The notes under the pieces were generated by a model that had not been told where the DNA came from, did not search any database, and worked only from the letters and a program-made list of their open reading frames with translations. Positions 1 to 9,757 of a stretch of 64,000 nucleotides of DNA are shown here, one piece after another. Source of the stretch: Bolinopsis microptera (Eukaryota; Ctenophora; Tentaculata; Lobata; Bolinopsidae); contig NC_087083.1 in assembly GCF_026151205.1 (NCBI RefSeq), forward strand, positions 6,426,460-6,490,459, given 5' to 3'. A program made the translations under genes and the position numbers. Numbering within the stretch: the first letter of the stretch is position 1; each line of letters starts with the position of its first letter.

Positions 1-479
1 TGAGTGTGTTTCACTTGATTCTGATAGTGATATATTATTGCGTTTATACGTTGTTCACTTGTATTATAATATGTAGTTAAATGTGGACACTTTGTTTATG
101 AAAGCTTTTTACAACAGTTTGGTAGCTCAGCTTTAAATTTATAAGTTCGTACTACGAACTTCGTAGTCGCATAATACTATTAACAGCATTATTGATAAAG
201 AGAAATTGATTTTTTAGGGTTTCCAAATATTGGAAAAATTGTACTGTTTTGAAGTAATAAGATGATAATATGTACATAACGATTTTTTTGTAATTGATTA
301 ATTAATCAAAAATTTAATAGTCTTGAATAAAAAGTAACGAGATAAAATTCATTGTGACAGAAAGTTAATTATCAAAATTTGACATTGCCAAGACTAGTTT
401 TATTTAATAATATTACTATAATTACTAATATTCAATAATGGTAATCTTTCTTCGCTCTTATGAGTGGGTCGATCATATA

Positions 480-647
480 GTTTGATAGTTGGTGACGAAG
501 TGAGAGTCTCCAGTCAGTGTTTCAAAACAATTAGTTGTCGACGCGGTTTCAATAACGTTACAATAACTTACATAGTATATAGCTGCAATTTACAATGTTA
601 AAATAAACTATCAATACCAGATCTCACTTCGTCACCATCTGTCAAAC
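480..647. mobile_element. Small inverted-repeat element (MITE-like), TA-flanked
   Basis: The ends are near-perfect inverted repeats of about 26 bp. The left arm reads GTTTGATAGTTGGTGACGAA and continues GTGAGA; the right arm is its reverse complement with two or three mismatches. A TA dinucleotide flanks each end, as expected for target-site duplications of Tc1/mariner-type elements. The roughly 115-bp interior is AT-rich with no ORF, so this would be a non-autonomous copy. Assignment to Tc1/mariner rests only on the TA flank and is tentative. Confidence 0.55.
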
Positions 648-677
648 TAAATATTCAATAGTATTACTATTATTAAT

Positions 678-817
678 ATTCACAGTCCTTTCAAATTCAA
701 CAGATTTTGAATTCGAGAACTGATTCTCCATTATATTTAAGTCTGTATAATATCATTTTCAGTGATTAACTTTCGAGTACTCTGCATTTATAAAAAGATA
801 CAAAAAGGACTGTGAAT
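678..817. repeat. 14-bp perfect inverted repeat flanking about 110 bp
   Basis: ATTCACAGTCCTTT at 678-691 is repeated exactly in inverted orientation at 804-817. The enclosed sequence is AT-rich and non-coding. It may be another tiny foldback element lying just right of the 480-647 element; no target-site duplication could be fixed. Confidence 0.45.
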
Positions 818-1652
818 GGCACTACATTTTTCAAGAATTTCTATTTTCTAGAATTTCAACCTCCTAGATTTTCCTACACTTTCTGGATTACAACTTTATT
901 TGTTGTTTCACTTAATAGTAATACGAATATGTGGTATAATTTGTAACTGTAGTGTGATTGTTAAGAAGATTATATTCGTACGCATTGTCATATTTTGTCA
1001 GATCAAGAGTTTCAATTTTTAATCAAGAGTTTTCAATAATTAATTAATTTTCATAACACATGTAATTGTAAACAATAAACATTCTGGTTAAATTAATTTT
1101 TGACTTCACAGTAATATAACTAAAATCATCTGTTATAAAACAAGAAATGCGGCCACTTTTCTTTTGTGGATGGGCGCCACTATAGCTCCAGAGGTGGACG
1201 AGGTTGTCGTGGTAAATGTTGTTCAGATCGCTGAGATGGGCGCCTATGTCAAACTACTTGAATACGATGGACAGAAAGGTATGATCCTCATGTCTGAGTT
1301 CTCGAGAAAGCGTATCAGGTCTATAAACAAGTTGGTGAGAGTGGGAAGGAACGAGTGTGTCCTGGTGACCAGAGTGGACCAAGATAAGGGGTATATTGAT
1401 CTCTCCAAGAGACGAGTCGTACAGGAGGATATTAAGAGGTGCGAAGAAAAGTACTCTAAAGCTAAAACAGTTAACCAGATCTTGAGACATGTTGGGGAGC
1501 TGCTAGATTATGAGGATGATAAAATGTTAGAGGAGCTGTACAAGAAGACCGCGTGATGCTTTGACAAGAAATACCCCACAAGTGGAAGATCACACGAGAT
1601 GTTCAAAGAAGCCGCTCAAAAACCTGAGGTCCTCGATAAGCTGGATATTGAT

Positions 1653-3077
1653 TTGATTTGAAACTTTTACAAAATAGCAAATATACAAATGTACAGCAAA
1701 TCGAACAAACATATAAAATGGGCCGAAATGTATAAATGCTAATGCTATAAAGCGTGGGTCAGTGAAACAAGTACAGAGGACAACTTTTAAAACACGAGGT
1801 TTATGGCCGCCCAAAGTCTCAATAACGTCACCTCCACCTAGTAATAAAATTATGAAATATGAAGTGTGAAACAAATTATGAAATATGAAGTGTGAAACAA
1901 TCAAGAAATAACTCGTATATAAATTTTAAAATTGTCTCTCAAATACAGATAACGTCCGAAAACTATTAAGATACACAATACTCATTCAAATACTGATCAG
2001 TGTCCGAGAGACATGAATTGCTTCATGGTGGTTTCTTAACACGGCTACAGACTTTCCCGTACCGGATATAGTGGTCGAGATGAGTCTGTTCAACCCTCTT
2101 CTTCTTCAGGTCGGTAACCAGATGTTTCCTCGTTGCTCGTTCTTCGCTAGATCTATCTGGACAGATCCATACATTTTTGTGGGTCTCAACTAGCCTCAGT
2201 CTTCCTGTTTTCATCAGAATCTGTTGAACCGCTGTTGAGCTTGGGACAGTGATCTTTACTGGTCGGATAGTCGTACTACCTGGCCTCTTCCTGCCGACTC
2301 TAGTCGCTTCGAAGTGAGGTTTCTCCCCAATCTCCTCCAGAACTGCGGTTACTAGCGCTGGAAGCTGTTCTCCCTCTTCTTTCAACCCAAACACAATCAG
2401 GTTCTTGCTCCTGTCCTCCTCTGCAGCCACACTCTTCATCACCTTCTTCAGGATGTTACTGTTGCAGACCGTACCACTTGCACTGTTTTGTTGTACGCTG
2501 CACTGTAGCTCTTAATCCCTGACTCCACCGTTGTTTGCACTGTCTCCTTAACCGACGTCTTAAACAACTGTAGTTCTTTGTCCTTCTGCACAAGCAGCTG
2601 GCCCTGCAGCCTGATCAACTTATCCTTGTCTTCTAACTCTTCCGTCTTCGAGAAATATATGATCTCCTCCATTTTAGCCATCTGGCATTCATGCCGTTGA
2701 ACGAGGTCTATTGCTCCCACAAGCCGAAGTGCCAGATGCTTTTTATAGACAGTTGGAGCCATAAATATTTCTCTGTCCATATCTCCACAAATATCTCTGT
2801 CGTCTATTTTCAGTTCTTTTCCCAGCGTAATGAACCACTTAGTAACACTGTCCTTCAATTTTGTCTGTTCATCATACTCGAATCCTTGAATTTGGTCCAG
2901 AGATTGGGTCACCTTACGATCATCCTCCATAGTGTACTTGTATAGGAATGTACAAGTACACACGCAAAGGCTAACTACGCGGTAGCAGCAAACTGAACTA
3001 TTATCGCAATTTACAAAAGATAAGAGAGCTCGATAATTGCAACGTAAGCTACACTGACTACACACAACGAGCACACC
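1653..3077 (-). mobile_element. Retrotransposon fragment inserted in the eIF2-alpha coding sequence
   Basis: eIF2-alpha homology breaks at about 1652 and resumes at about 3078. Everything between is foreign and carries an ORF1-type retrotransposon protein on the opposite strand. There is no endonuclease or reverse transcriptase in the insert, so it is an incomplete copy. At 1851-1900 it contains two adjacent copies of a 24-bp unit (starting TTATGAAATATGAAGTGTGA). No clear target-site duplication was found. The boundaries are set by where host-protein homology ends and may be off by some tens of bases. Confidence 0.6.
2023..2930 (-). pseudogene. Non-LTR retrotransposon ORF1-type protein, frameshifted
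   Basis: Two adjacent minus-strand frames make up one ORF1-like protein. The upstream frame (ATG at 2930, to 2448) begins MEDDRKVTQSLDQIQGF and contains a Lys/Glu-rich stretch likely to form a coiled coil (KMEEIIYFSKTEELEDKDKL). The downstream frame (2442-2023) has the typical start of an ORF1 RNA-binding fold (EEDRSKNLIVFGLKEEGEQ) and a basic C-terminus. Such proteins bind element RNA as trimers in L1/CR1-type elements. The frame change lies at 2442-2448, so either this copy is dead or there is an assembly indel. The family assignment comes from the domain pattern, not from a search. Confidence 0.6.
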
Positions 3078-3538
3078 AAAGAGGTTCTTTTGAAAAACAT
3101 CAAGAGGAGACTCACTCCGCAAGCAGTCAAAGTAAGAGCTGACGTAGAGGTGCTATGTTACGCGTACGAAGGTATTGATGCAGTGAAAGCAGCTCTCAGA
3201 GCAGGTTTAGAACTATAGCTACAGAAGATGTCCCCTTGAAAACTAACCTTATTGCTCCACCCATTTACGTCATCTCTGTAACGTTATTCATCGAAGAGAA
3301 AGGAGTGGAGGCAGTAAGAGCGTCTATGGCTGCCATCAAGAACTCAATAGAGGCTTCCAAAGGTACCTTCAACGTGAAGCTCGATCCTAAGGTAGTAACA
3401 GAAAGAGAGGATCAGAAACTGCAGGAGGAAATGGAACAGAGGGAGAGGGACATGATGGAGAAAGATGGAGATGAAGACAGTGAAGATGAGGAAAGTGATG
3501 ATGACGAGGAGGAGGAGAGTGACGAGAATGAAGTCTAA

Positions 3539-3802
3539 TTTTGTGTTGAAACTTCTCCTCTGTTTCTTTTAATTTTTGAATTGTTTGGGTATCTTATGTT
3601 CGTCATGTGCCATGTACATGATCTTCGTGTATCATTCTGATATTCTGTTTCCCATCTACGACTCAAATTCTCGTCTCATTAAATATCTAGTACGACATAT
3701 CATCTCGTCACCCAAAATAACAATATTTTCAAAAGTACGTGCTGTAAATATTTGCTCATGTTCACGATCAAAATAGCTAACCCGAACCTTTCCATGATAT
3801 AG
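3539..3802. other. Non-coding spacer
   Basis: AT-rich sequence after the eIF2-alpha stop. The 66-codon ORF here has no recognisable motif, and no poly(A) tail marking a retrocopy end is visible. Confidence 0.5.
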
Positions 3803-3923
3803 CCAGTGCACTCAAGCGGTGCAAAATGACCTGCAGTCTAAGAATCTAGAAGAAATCCCAGAGGATGAAAATGAACTGATAGCCTCGTCCAGTAACTCAG
3901 TAGCTGCTACTAAACCCTGGTAA
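3803..3923 (+). CDS. Candidate small exon, function unknown
   Basis: An AG at 3801-3802 is followed by an open frame of 39 codons (one leading base, then CAG TGC ACT) with coding-like composition. It reads LQSKNLEEIPEDENELIA and a Ser/Ala-rich stretch, and ends where a GGTAAC-type minisatellite brings in a stop. I do not recognise the family. It lies just upstream of the reverse transcriptase ORF and the TDRKH-like gene and could be an exon of either neighbouring host gene or a relic. It may also be chance; no donor site was identified. Confidence 0.3.
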
Positions 3924-3955
3924 CTGGTAACCCTGGTAACTCTGGTAACTGGTAA
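3909..3955. repeat. GGTAAC-type minisatellite
   Basis: Overlapping copies of CTGGTAAC and CCCTGGTAAC. The same motif family makes up the minisatellite at 7003-7089 inside a KH-domain exon, so the two loci are related by spread or duplication of this short repeat. Confidence 0.7.
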
Positions 3956-4012
3956 TGAAAACTAACGTGGTAGTTACTTCAGAAGCAGTACCAGAAGGTA
4001 TTTAGTAACCCT

Positions 4013-5686
4013 ATGAGTGCCGATATTGATGAATGTATGAAGAGCCAAGGATTACCTCAGGGACTGGATTCCGGATTCAACGAGCTAAGCTTCACAAGAA
4101 AAGATATCATTGAAGCATTAGGAGAACTGGATCCCTATTCGGCCGCACCTAATGGAGAGATTCCTGCTAGGATACTCACAGCCTGCAAAGAACAACTTGC
4201 AGACCCGCTAACACTCCTCTGGCAGGAATCGTTCAGCAGTGGGTATATACCAGCGGAATTAAAGACCCAATATATCACCCCTATCTATAAGAAGGGGGAC
4301 AGAACGGACCCAGCAAACTATAGACCAGTGTCTTTAACCTCACACATCATTAAGACATTCGAGCGTGTAATCAGAGAAAACCTGGTTCGTCATTTGGAAG
4401 AGAACATGATGATCAATACGAACCAGCATGGGTTCAGAAAAAAGAGGAGTTGCATGACGCAGCTTCTCAGTCACATCGAACAGATCTATAAATCACTGAA
4501 CAATGACGAAGAAGTTGATGTGATTTACCTCGACTTTGCCAAAGCTTTTGACAAGGTCGACCATGCAGTGCTGCTAGCCAAGCTTGGTCGATACGGAATT
4601 GGTGGTCAGGTTTTAAGGTGGATCAAAGAGTTTTTGCTAAACAGAAAACAAACAGTCGTTGTTGAAGGTCGCAAATCATCCTTCCAGCCAGTGGCAAGTG
4701 GGGTGCCACAAGGGACAGTCCTAGGACCGATCCTATTTATCCTGTACATCAATGATCTGTTGAACAGCATTAGCTATAGTAACGGATTCAGCTTTGCAGA
4801 CGACATAAAGCTGATTTGGGCTATCCGAGGAATGAGTAGTGTGGAGTTACTGCAAGATGATCTCAACATAGTCATCGAGTGGTCACGTGTTAACAACATG
4901 GAGCTACACGAACAGAAGTTTGAGGTTGTAAACTACCCCCTGAATGGATCAAAAGCTCTAAGAGAGCTCCCGTTCTACCCAGAGACTGTTGAGTATACTA
5001 CACCAAAAGGACACGCAATATCACCACAGGAAACTGTCAGAGACCTTGGAGTGTATGTTAGCAGCAGTAGGTCATGGGGTCCTCACATTGAGAAGACAGT
5101 TCAAGGAGCTAGAAAAATGGCGGCTTGGACATTGAGTGCCTTTAGAGACCGGTCACAAGTAGTCATGCTGACTTTATACAAAAGCATGGTTCGCTCCAAG
5201 CTAGAGTACTGCTGTCCAGTCTGGAACCCTACAAAAGTCACAGAGATACAAAAGCTGGAGACTGTACAGAGATCCTTTACTAGAAAGATATCTGGCTGCC
5301 GTGATCTCCAGTACTGGGACAGGCTGAAGAAGCTTAAGTTGATGTCCCTTCAGAGGCGGAGAGAGCGTTATTCTATTATTCATGTATGGAAAATTCTTTA
5401 TGAACATGCTCCGAACGATACGGGCTTCGAGTTCAAGTCTCATCAAAGGCATGGTATTAAGGCAGAGATCCCAGCCATGAACAAAAACGCACAGTTGTCG
5501 GTAAGAACAGATTACGACAACAGCTTTAGAGTTAGGGCAGCTCAGCTCTTCAACGTGCTCCCATCGGAGCTCCGGAGTATCACATTGCTAGACAGTTTCA
5601 AAGTTGGTCTAGGCAGATTTATGGAACAGTACCCAGAACACCACCGGTTCCGGGCTACACTCCGACAAACGATAACTCAATGCTGA
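4013..5686 (+). CDS. Non-LTR retrotransposon reverse transcriptase (CR1/Jockey-like), endonuclease part missing
   Basis: An uninterrupted 557-codon ORF encodes a reverse transcriptase that would copy element RNA at a nicked target. Motifs in order: SAAPNGEIPARIL; ITPIYKKGD with NYRPVSLTSHIIKTFERVI; the first catalytic Asp block YLDFAKAFDKVDH; GVPQGTVLGPILFILYIND; the catalytic FADDIKL; then DLGVYVSSS and the thumb region with SKLEYCCPVWNP. All catalytic aspartates are present. There is no apurinic endonuclease domain upstream, so the copy is 5'-truncated, or the domain was lost. The listed start is the first ATG in frame, not a proven initiator. The ORF ends 42 bp before the ATG of the TDRKH-like exon. 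An intact frame, unlike the decayed copies at 9-11.7 kb, suggests recent insertion. Confidence 0.88.
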   Translation: MSADIDECMKSQGLPQGLDSGFNELSFTRKDIIEALGELDPYSAAPNGEIPARILTACKEQLADPLTLLWQESFSSGYIPAELKTQYITPIYKKGDRTDPANYRPVSLTSHIIKTFERVIRENLVRHLEENMMINTNQHGFRKKRSCMTQLLSHIEQIYKSLNNDEEVDVIYLDFAKAFDKVDHAVLLAKLGRYGIGGQVLRWIKEFLLNRKQTVVVEGRKSSFQPVASGVPQGTVLGPILFILYINDLLNSISYSNGFSFADDIKLIWAIRGMSSVELLQDDLNIVIEWSRVNNMELHEQKFEVVNYPLNGSKALRELPFYPETVEYTTPKGHAISPQETVRDLGVYVSSSRSWGPHIEKTVQGARKMAAWTLSAFRDRSQVVMLTLYKSMVRSKLEYCCPVWNPTKVTEIQKLETVQRSFTRKISGCRDLQYWDRLKKLKLMSLQRRRERYSIIHVWKILYEHAPNDTGFEFKSHQRHGIKAEIPAMNKNAQLSVRTDYDNSFRVRAAQLFNVLPSELRSITLLDSFKVGLGRFMEQYPEHHRFRATLRQTITQC

Positions 5687-5728
5687 GCTGGAGGAAGACG
5701 CACTCGATGCAGTTGTCCTGAGCACGCC

Positions 5729-5954
5729 ATGCCAAACTCACCAAAACGTACCAAAACGTACCAAAACGTACCAAAACGTACGTAGTAGCAGGCTCTGTGA
5801 CAGTACTGGTTCTGGTCCCACTTGCTCTGCTCTGGTACCGTGGGAGGAGACAGGGGACAGGAGGGAGGAGGGATCGTATGGATGAGAGGCAACATGTCAA
5901 GAAGAACAAAGAGAAGATAGTTAGAACCACTACTATCGACAAGGAGGATGTTAG
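5729..5954 (+). CDS. TDRKH-like gene, exon 1 (N-terminal membrane anchor)
   Basis: From ATG 5729 the frame is open to a donor (GTTAG/GTCAGT). Residues 1-21 are basic and contain a tandem 10-bp repeat. A hydrophobic segment follows (VVAGSVTVLVLVPLALLWYR), then an Arg/Lys-rich stretch and KIVRTTTIDKEDV. TDRKH/Papi proteins are anchored on the mitochondrial outer membrane by an N-terminal segment followed by basic residues and KH domains, and act in piRNA 3'-end trimming. Here the anchor precedes KH exons at 6961 and 7869. The exon that should carry the first half of KH1 was not found in the intron. The identity is inferred from architecture; a generic KH protein with a membrane anchor is the alternative. 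Confidence 0.5.
5741..5780. repeat. Tandem 10-bp repeat, four copies
   Basis: CCAAAACGTA is repeated four times inside the N-terminal coding exon. Because 10 is not a multiple of 3, each copy is read in a different frame, and changes in copy number would shift the frame before the membrane anchor. Confidence 0.85.
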
Positions 5955-6246
5955 GTCAGTTTATTAGCGCGTTTATTACTTTACAGTGCATTTATTTCTT
6001 GTAAAACAGAATGCAAGGGAATTTATAACAGTAACCCTGGCAATATTATTTATTTATTTATTTAAGGCTAAAATTGTTTTCGCAATTGCTAGGTTTGCAC
6101 GTTCTTACCCCTGCTACCTCCTGTTCATTGCATTCATTCATTCAATTGGCTTGTTACTTACTTTGGTGTATTATGTAGTTTTGCTTGTGTATCAATTAAC
6201 TGATACGTATTCAGGTTTGTGATAGGTAAGAGAGGCTGTGTTATTA

Positions 6247-6270
6247 GGGGGGGGGGGGGGGGGGGGGGGG
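6247..6270. repeat. Poly(G) tract, 24 G
   Basis: An uninterrupted run of 24 G in the intron of the TDRKH-like gene. It is one of several long G runs in the window (also 48531, 48763 and 53562). The exact length is doubtful in long-read data. Confidence 0.9.
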
Positions 6271-6279
6271 TTCACCCTG

Positions 6280-6950
6280 ATTTTTTGTGAAACTTGGTTT
6301 CGAGATAGCAGTTGACCAACAAACTAGGACCAGTGACCGAACTTTTGAGGGGGTCCCGAACCCAAACCGCCAAACGGTGCTCGCGGGGCAGCCACGCCCA
6401 TATTTGGTTCAAATTAGGCCCAATTTAGCCAAATACCTTGAACATGCCCAAAATCCAGATTTTAGGTGCTCTACTTGTAGCTAGTGATTCCCTGAACTCG
6501 TATATGAATTTTTATCAAGATTGGACAAAAAATGACTGAGTTATGAGCAAAAAACCATATGACCATATTTGGGCATACGCACCAAACTTGATCGATTTTG
6601 GCCCATAAATTGGTCAAATATCAATATTTTTGAATAAAACCAACTTTATATGGAAGATAAGCCTATACTACACATTATCTATGATTATCAACTCAGTATC
6701 TACCTAATTGTGGATTCTATGTTGAAATAATTGCAAAAAATGAACAAAATTGCCCATATCTGAGTTCGCGATATTTGCAAAACTGACTTCGCTCAAAACA
6801 ATAGAACTCAATAGGGTTTCAATATTTTTTCATGAAATTTTCAGAATCAACGTAGAATTGTCTCATGACCTTAAGTTTTGCGACAGAATTTTGAGTTAGG
6901 CCTTTAAAAAATTTGGCGGCCAAATTCCAAAATTTGCACTGCTAAATTTA
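6280..6950. other. Intronic AT-rich sequence, probable old repeat
   Basis: No KH exon was found here. A GCCACGCCCATATTT block at about 6393 is shared with the direct repeats at 62.5-63.2 kb, suggesting a dispersed repeat family. Confidence 0.35.
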
Positions 6951-6960
6951 CCCCTTAAAG

Positions 6961-7143
6961 ACATTGAGAGTCGATGCGGAGTCAAGATCTCCTTCCCAGA
7001 AGTCAGTAACCCTGGTCCCTGGTAACAGTAACCCTGGTAACTATAACCCTGGTAACAGTAACACTGGTAACTGTAACCATGGTAACACGTCTCAGATAGT
7101 TGAAGTTAAGGGAGACTGTAACGATGATATAACAGAGGCAATA
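6961..7143 (+). CDS. TDRKH-like gene, exon with second half of KH domain 1
   Basis: Behind an AG at 6959-6960 the sequence reads as the second half of a KH domain (IESRCGVKISFPEVSNPG). It then enters a minisatellite coding Gly-Asn-x-Asn-Pro repeats and leaves as the last KH strand and helix (SQIVEVKGDCNDDITEAI) before a GTAAGT donor. The insertion falls in the KH variable loop, where length is tolerated. The frame slips by 2 bases within the repeat at about 7015-7020 (CCCTGGTCCCTGG where CCCTGGTAACCCTGG would stay in frame). This could be a real loss of function or an assembly error in a short tandem repeat. The exon ends in phase 0, which matches the next exon at 7869. Confidence 0.5.
7003..7089. 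repeat. 15-bp coding minisatellite in KH variable loop
   Basis: About five copies of a 15-bp unit of the type AACAGTAACCCTGGT. A 15-bp unit adds whole codons (Gly-Asn-Ser-Asn-Pro). The first junction is irregular and breaks the frame. Confidence 0.75.
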
Positions 7144-7868
7144 GTAAGTTATTACCAATTATAAATACTTTGCCCAACATTACGCTTTATTACACGTCTT
7201 ATATGTATCGTTGTTGTGTTCAAGACTTTTGATCTTTTCCGACCAGACGATGTTTCTTTCTGGAGTCTGGTGAAGACTTTAGAGAAGGAGAGCAGTAGAT
7301 GGAACTTAACATGGTTCACTGATGCATCAAGTCTTTATTATGCACTTTCTATTAGAGCTTATAAATATCAATTTGACATAAAGAAATATATTTTATGTGA
7401 GGTAGACTTACATAAGTTCTTACATTGTATATAATATTACATAGCTTTAGTAATCTGCACAGTAACTTCGATAGCTTAGTTAAATCGTGAGTTAATTATT
7501 GTAAGCCACCATTTGCCGAAACACCCGCCAATTCTGTTTCATTGTTATGTGTTCTTTGCTATACAGTTGTTTAGAATCGTGACGTTGCTTTGAAACTAGC
7601 TATTTATAAACACTTGCACTCTGTTTTATAAACACTTTTTATAAATACTGGCTGTCTATAAAGACAACTGGTATCTAGAAGTCCAGTGAGTGTAATTTTT
7701 AGACAATCGACTTTAAAGATTCAATTAACTAAGCCAGCTAATTAATATTACGTATAATATTAACAGATATTATTATATTTCTAAATGTTTTTTTTTTCTT
7801 CGTTTTCGAATTTCGATCGATCATATGAATGTTCATAATATTTTTTATTACCTGAATGTTAATTTCAG

Positions 7869-8055
7869 GATATGGTCCAGGAGGCGTGCCAGCTAAAACC
7901 CAAAATACTAACAGAAAACATAGAAATCAGAGCTGAGTACTGCGGTAAGATAATAGGAAAAGGAGGAGAGAATTTGAAGGACATCAGGGAACACAGTGGC
8001 ACAAGGATACTAATTAGTAAGGGAAACGAGGAGATACGACTCTGCTCAATTGAAG
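7869..8055 (+). CDS. TDRKH-like gene, exon with KH domain 2
   Basis: Acceptor TTTCAG at 7863-7868 and donor GAAG/GTAAAT at 8055. The exon encodes DMVQEACQLKPKILTENI and then a textbook KH core: IEIRAEYCGKIIGKGGENL, with the GKGG nucleic-acid-binding loop, followed by KDIREHSGTRILIS and IRLCSIEG. The stretch ILTEN just before KH2 is also present between the two KH domains of vertebrate TDRKH as I remember it. Spacing from the KH1 half exon is normal. The rest of the gene (Tudor domain) should lie downstream but was not found before the reverse transcriptase pseudogenes at 8.9 kb. Confidence 0.7.
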
Positions 8056-8952
8056 GTAAATAAAACCATCATAAAAAATGGTAAGTAATAATAACACTCA
8101 AAACACATTTAAGTTATCACAAGCTTTCAAACTCTTCTTGAAACATATTTAATCGAATTAAATTTCTCAAAAAACTATATATAGTAGTAACAGTGTACCC
8201 AGTAAAAGATATAATGTCCGATATAAAAAACGTCCTGCATGGAGATAAAATCAAAAAATGTTGGCACTAGAAAATTTATCTAGATCAAATTAGCAATATT
8301 TTTCATCAAGTTCAGTCTGGTACTAGTGTCTTAACATTACTACTGTCTGCTTCCCTTATCACATGGGGCCTGGTAAGTCTAGTTAGGGGTATTGTCTTCT
8401 CCTTGACGCCTAAAGAAAGCTACAAAATAGTTCCTAAAGTCATGTCTTATCCGCTCATTTCTGGAGACTATGATAAGTAGTAGTAGTAGTAGTAGTAGTA
8501 GTAAACCCGCGATGGGGTGGCATGTGCCTCAATAAAAATATTACAATCATTTATTATTATATCAATGTATCATTAAATATTTCAAAAATATCAATAACGT
8601 ATGGTTGATCCTTCACACTTGGTAAAATATATAAAAATAAAGTTAATCTACACTAAAGAATAAATAATCTATATTATATAAATCAACAATATTAACTCCC
8701 CATCTTCATGTAGTCATTTATCAAAGCGGTAGAAATCCAAGTAATTTTAGTACGCGGTGCGCAAGGAATTTCGTTTTTTTTTTAATGTGTAGGCAAGATA
8801 AGCCTAAGTGTGGCAGTGAAAATTGAAAAATAAGTTGCAGAATAAATTGCAGTGACTGACTGTCAAATGCATTATCGCAGTTCATTTATTTGACTGCACA
8901 GTGCACTAACGTTTAGGATTCTTACAGCTGTTATATTTTGCTAATATTTTGT
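8056..8952. other. Non-coding, with AGT microsatellite at about 8477-8502
   Basis: AT-rich intron or spacer after the KH2 exon. It holds an (AGT) microsatellite of about nine units and no exon I can support. Confidence 0.5.
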
Positions 8953-9567
8953 TTAAAAGTTGTAAAGGACAAAGTTCTTGTCCGTCCACGAAAGGTTTTC
9001 TAAGTCAAGTTTTTGTTTGTCCAGTAAGTAACGTACAATGTTGTCCTTGTATGAATTAATAAACTTATCTTGTAACTTAGGTACGTTGAAGGGAAGGATT
9101 TTGTTTATTTCGTTTATCGTGTTGTTATATAATCGTGGTCCTACGTTAGAGATGCTATAATCGGTAATCCGTAATCTGTTGAACTTAATTTCAAAATACT
9201 TTGGATTTCTCCTTTCCGTTTGTCTAAGCGGTGATTTTTCAAATATACTACAGATACTCGATGGTGCTACTCCCATATAAACCTTGTGCATCAAAGTTAG
9301 ACAGCTTTTAGCAATGAGATTAGGAAGAGCCAAAATTCCTATTTTGTTGAAGATGGATTTTGTGTGAGATGGTAGTTTACGTTTTTCTTTGTCGTAAAAA
9401 TAATTATGATATTCTGAATCAGTGGCGCGAATAGCTTTCTTTTGAGCAGAGAATAAAGACTGAATGGAATTTAAAGATTTAGTACCCCAAACAGTAGGCC
9501 GTAATACAGGTGAGATATTAATAAATAAATCAGGGGAGGTTTGAGAGGTTTCAAGTCCCGAAGGCAC
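8953..9567 (-). pseudogene. Reverse transcriptase C-terminal fragment (non-LTR retrotransposon)
   Basis: A 204-codon open frame covers the region after the polymerase core: SPVLRPTVWGTKSLNSIQSL and FSAQKKAIRA, then the low-complexity C-terminal domain with RLYNNTINEINKILPF and DKFINSYKDNIVRYLL. These are standard thumb and C-terminal features of CR1/Jockey-group elements. The catalytic region is absent, so the copy is truncated at its 5' side. Confidence 0.65.
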
Positions 9568-9757
9568 TGCTTATCTTTAGGTGAGTTGAAGAGCTGACCT
9601 GTGCTTGAAACCCCCTCAACATCACTACGTTCAATATACTAATTTACAGTATACAAATTATAGAAAAAATATATACATCTTAAATTACTTATTGTTTAGT
9701 TTGGTGACAAAGAGAGCCAGTTGAGTTTTGTTTAGCTATATGTTTTGAATCACAGTT

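Larger units (their letters stand above)
1147..3538 (+). pseudogene. EIF2S1-like: eIF2-alpha (translation initiation factor 2 subunit 1) homologue, broken
   Basis: The segment encodes a recognisable eIF2-alpha, the subunit that binds initiator tRNA with GTP and is switched off by Ser51 kinases. From about 1188 the S1 domain is clear ([11 protein letters not shown], then [13 protein letters not shown]). The regulatory Ser51 context is kept ([14 protein letters not shown]), followed by [10 protein letters not shown] and the helical region. Damage: the frame from ATG 1147 is shifted before 1185; a conserved Trp codon is TGA at 1554-1556, with homology continuing in frame to about 1652; coding sequence then stops with no GT donor and resumes at about 3078 ([16 protein letters not shown]) after a reverse-oriented retrotransposon fragment; two 1-base insertions lie near 3210 and 3220; the tail (NLIAPPIYVISV, then an Asp/Glu-rich end) reads to the stop at 3536-3538. 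The absence of introns suggests a retrocopy. Some breaks could be assembly errors, but the mid-codon insertion argues for a true pseudogene. Confidence 0.8.

Noticed and set aside
1554-1556. TGA read as tryptophan (alternative code)
   Set aside because: Other genes here use TGA as stop (collagen exons, reverse transcriptase), so a nonsense change or sequencing error is simpler.
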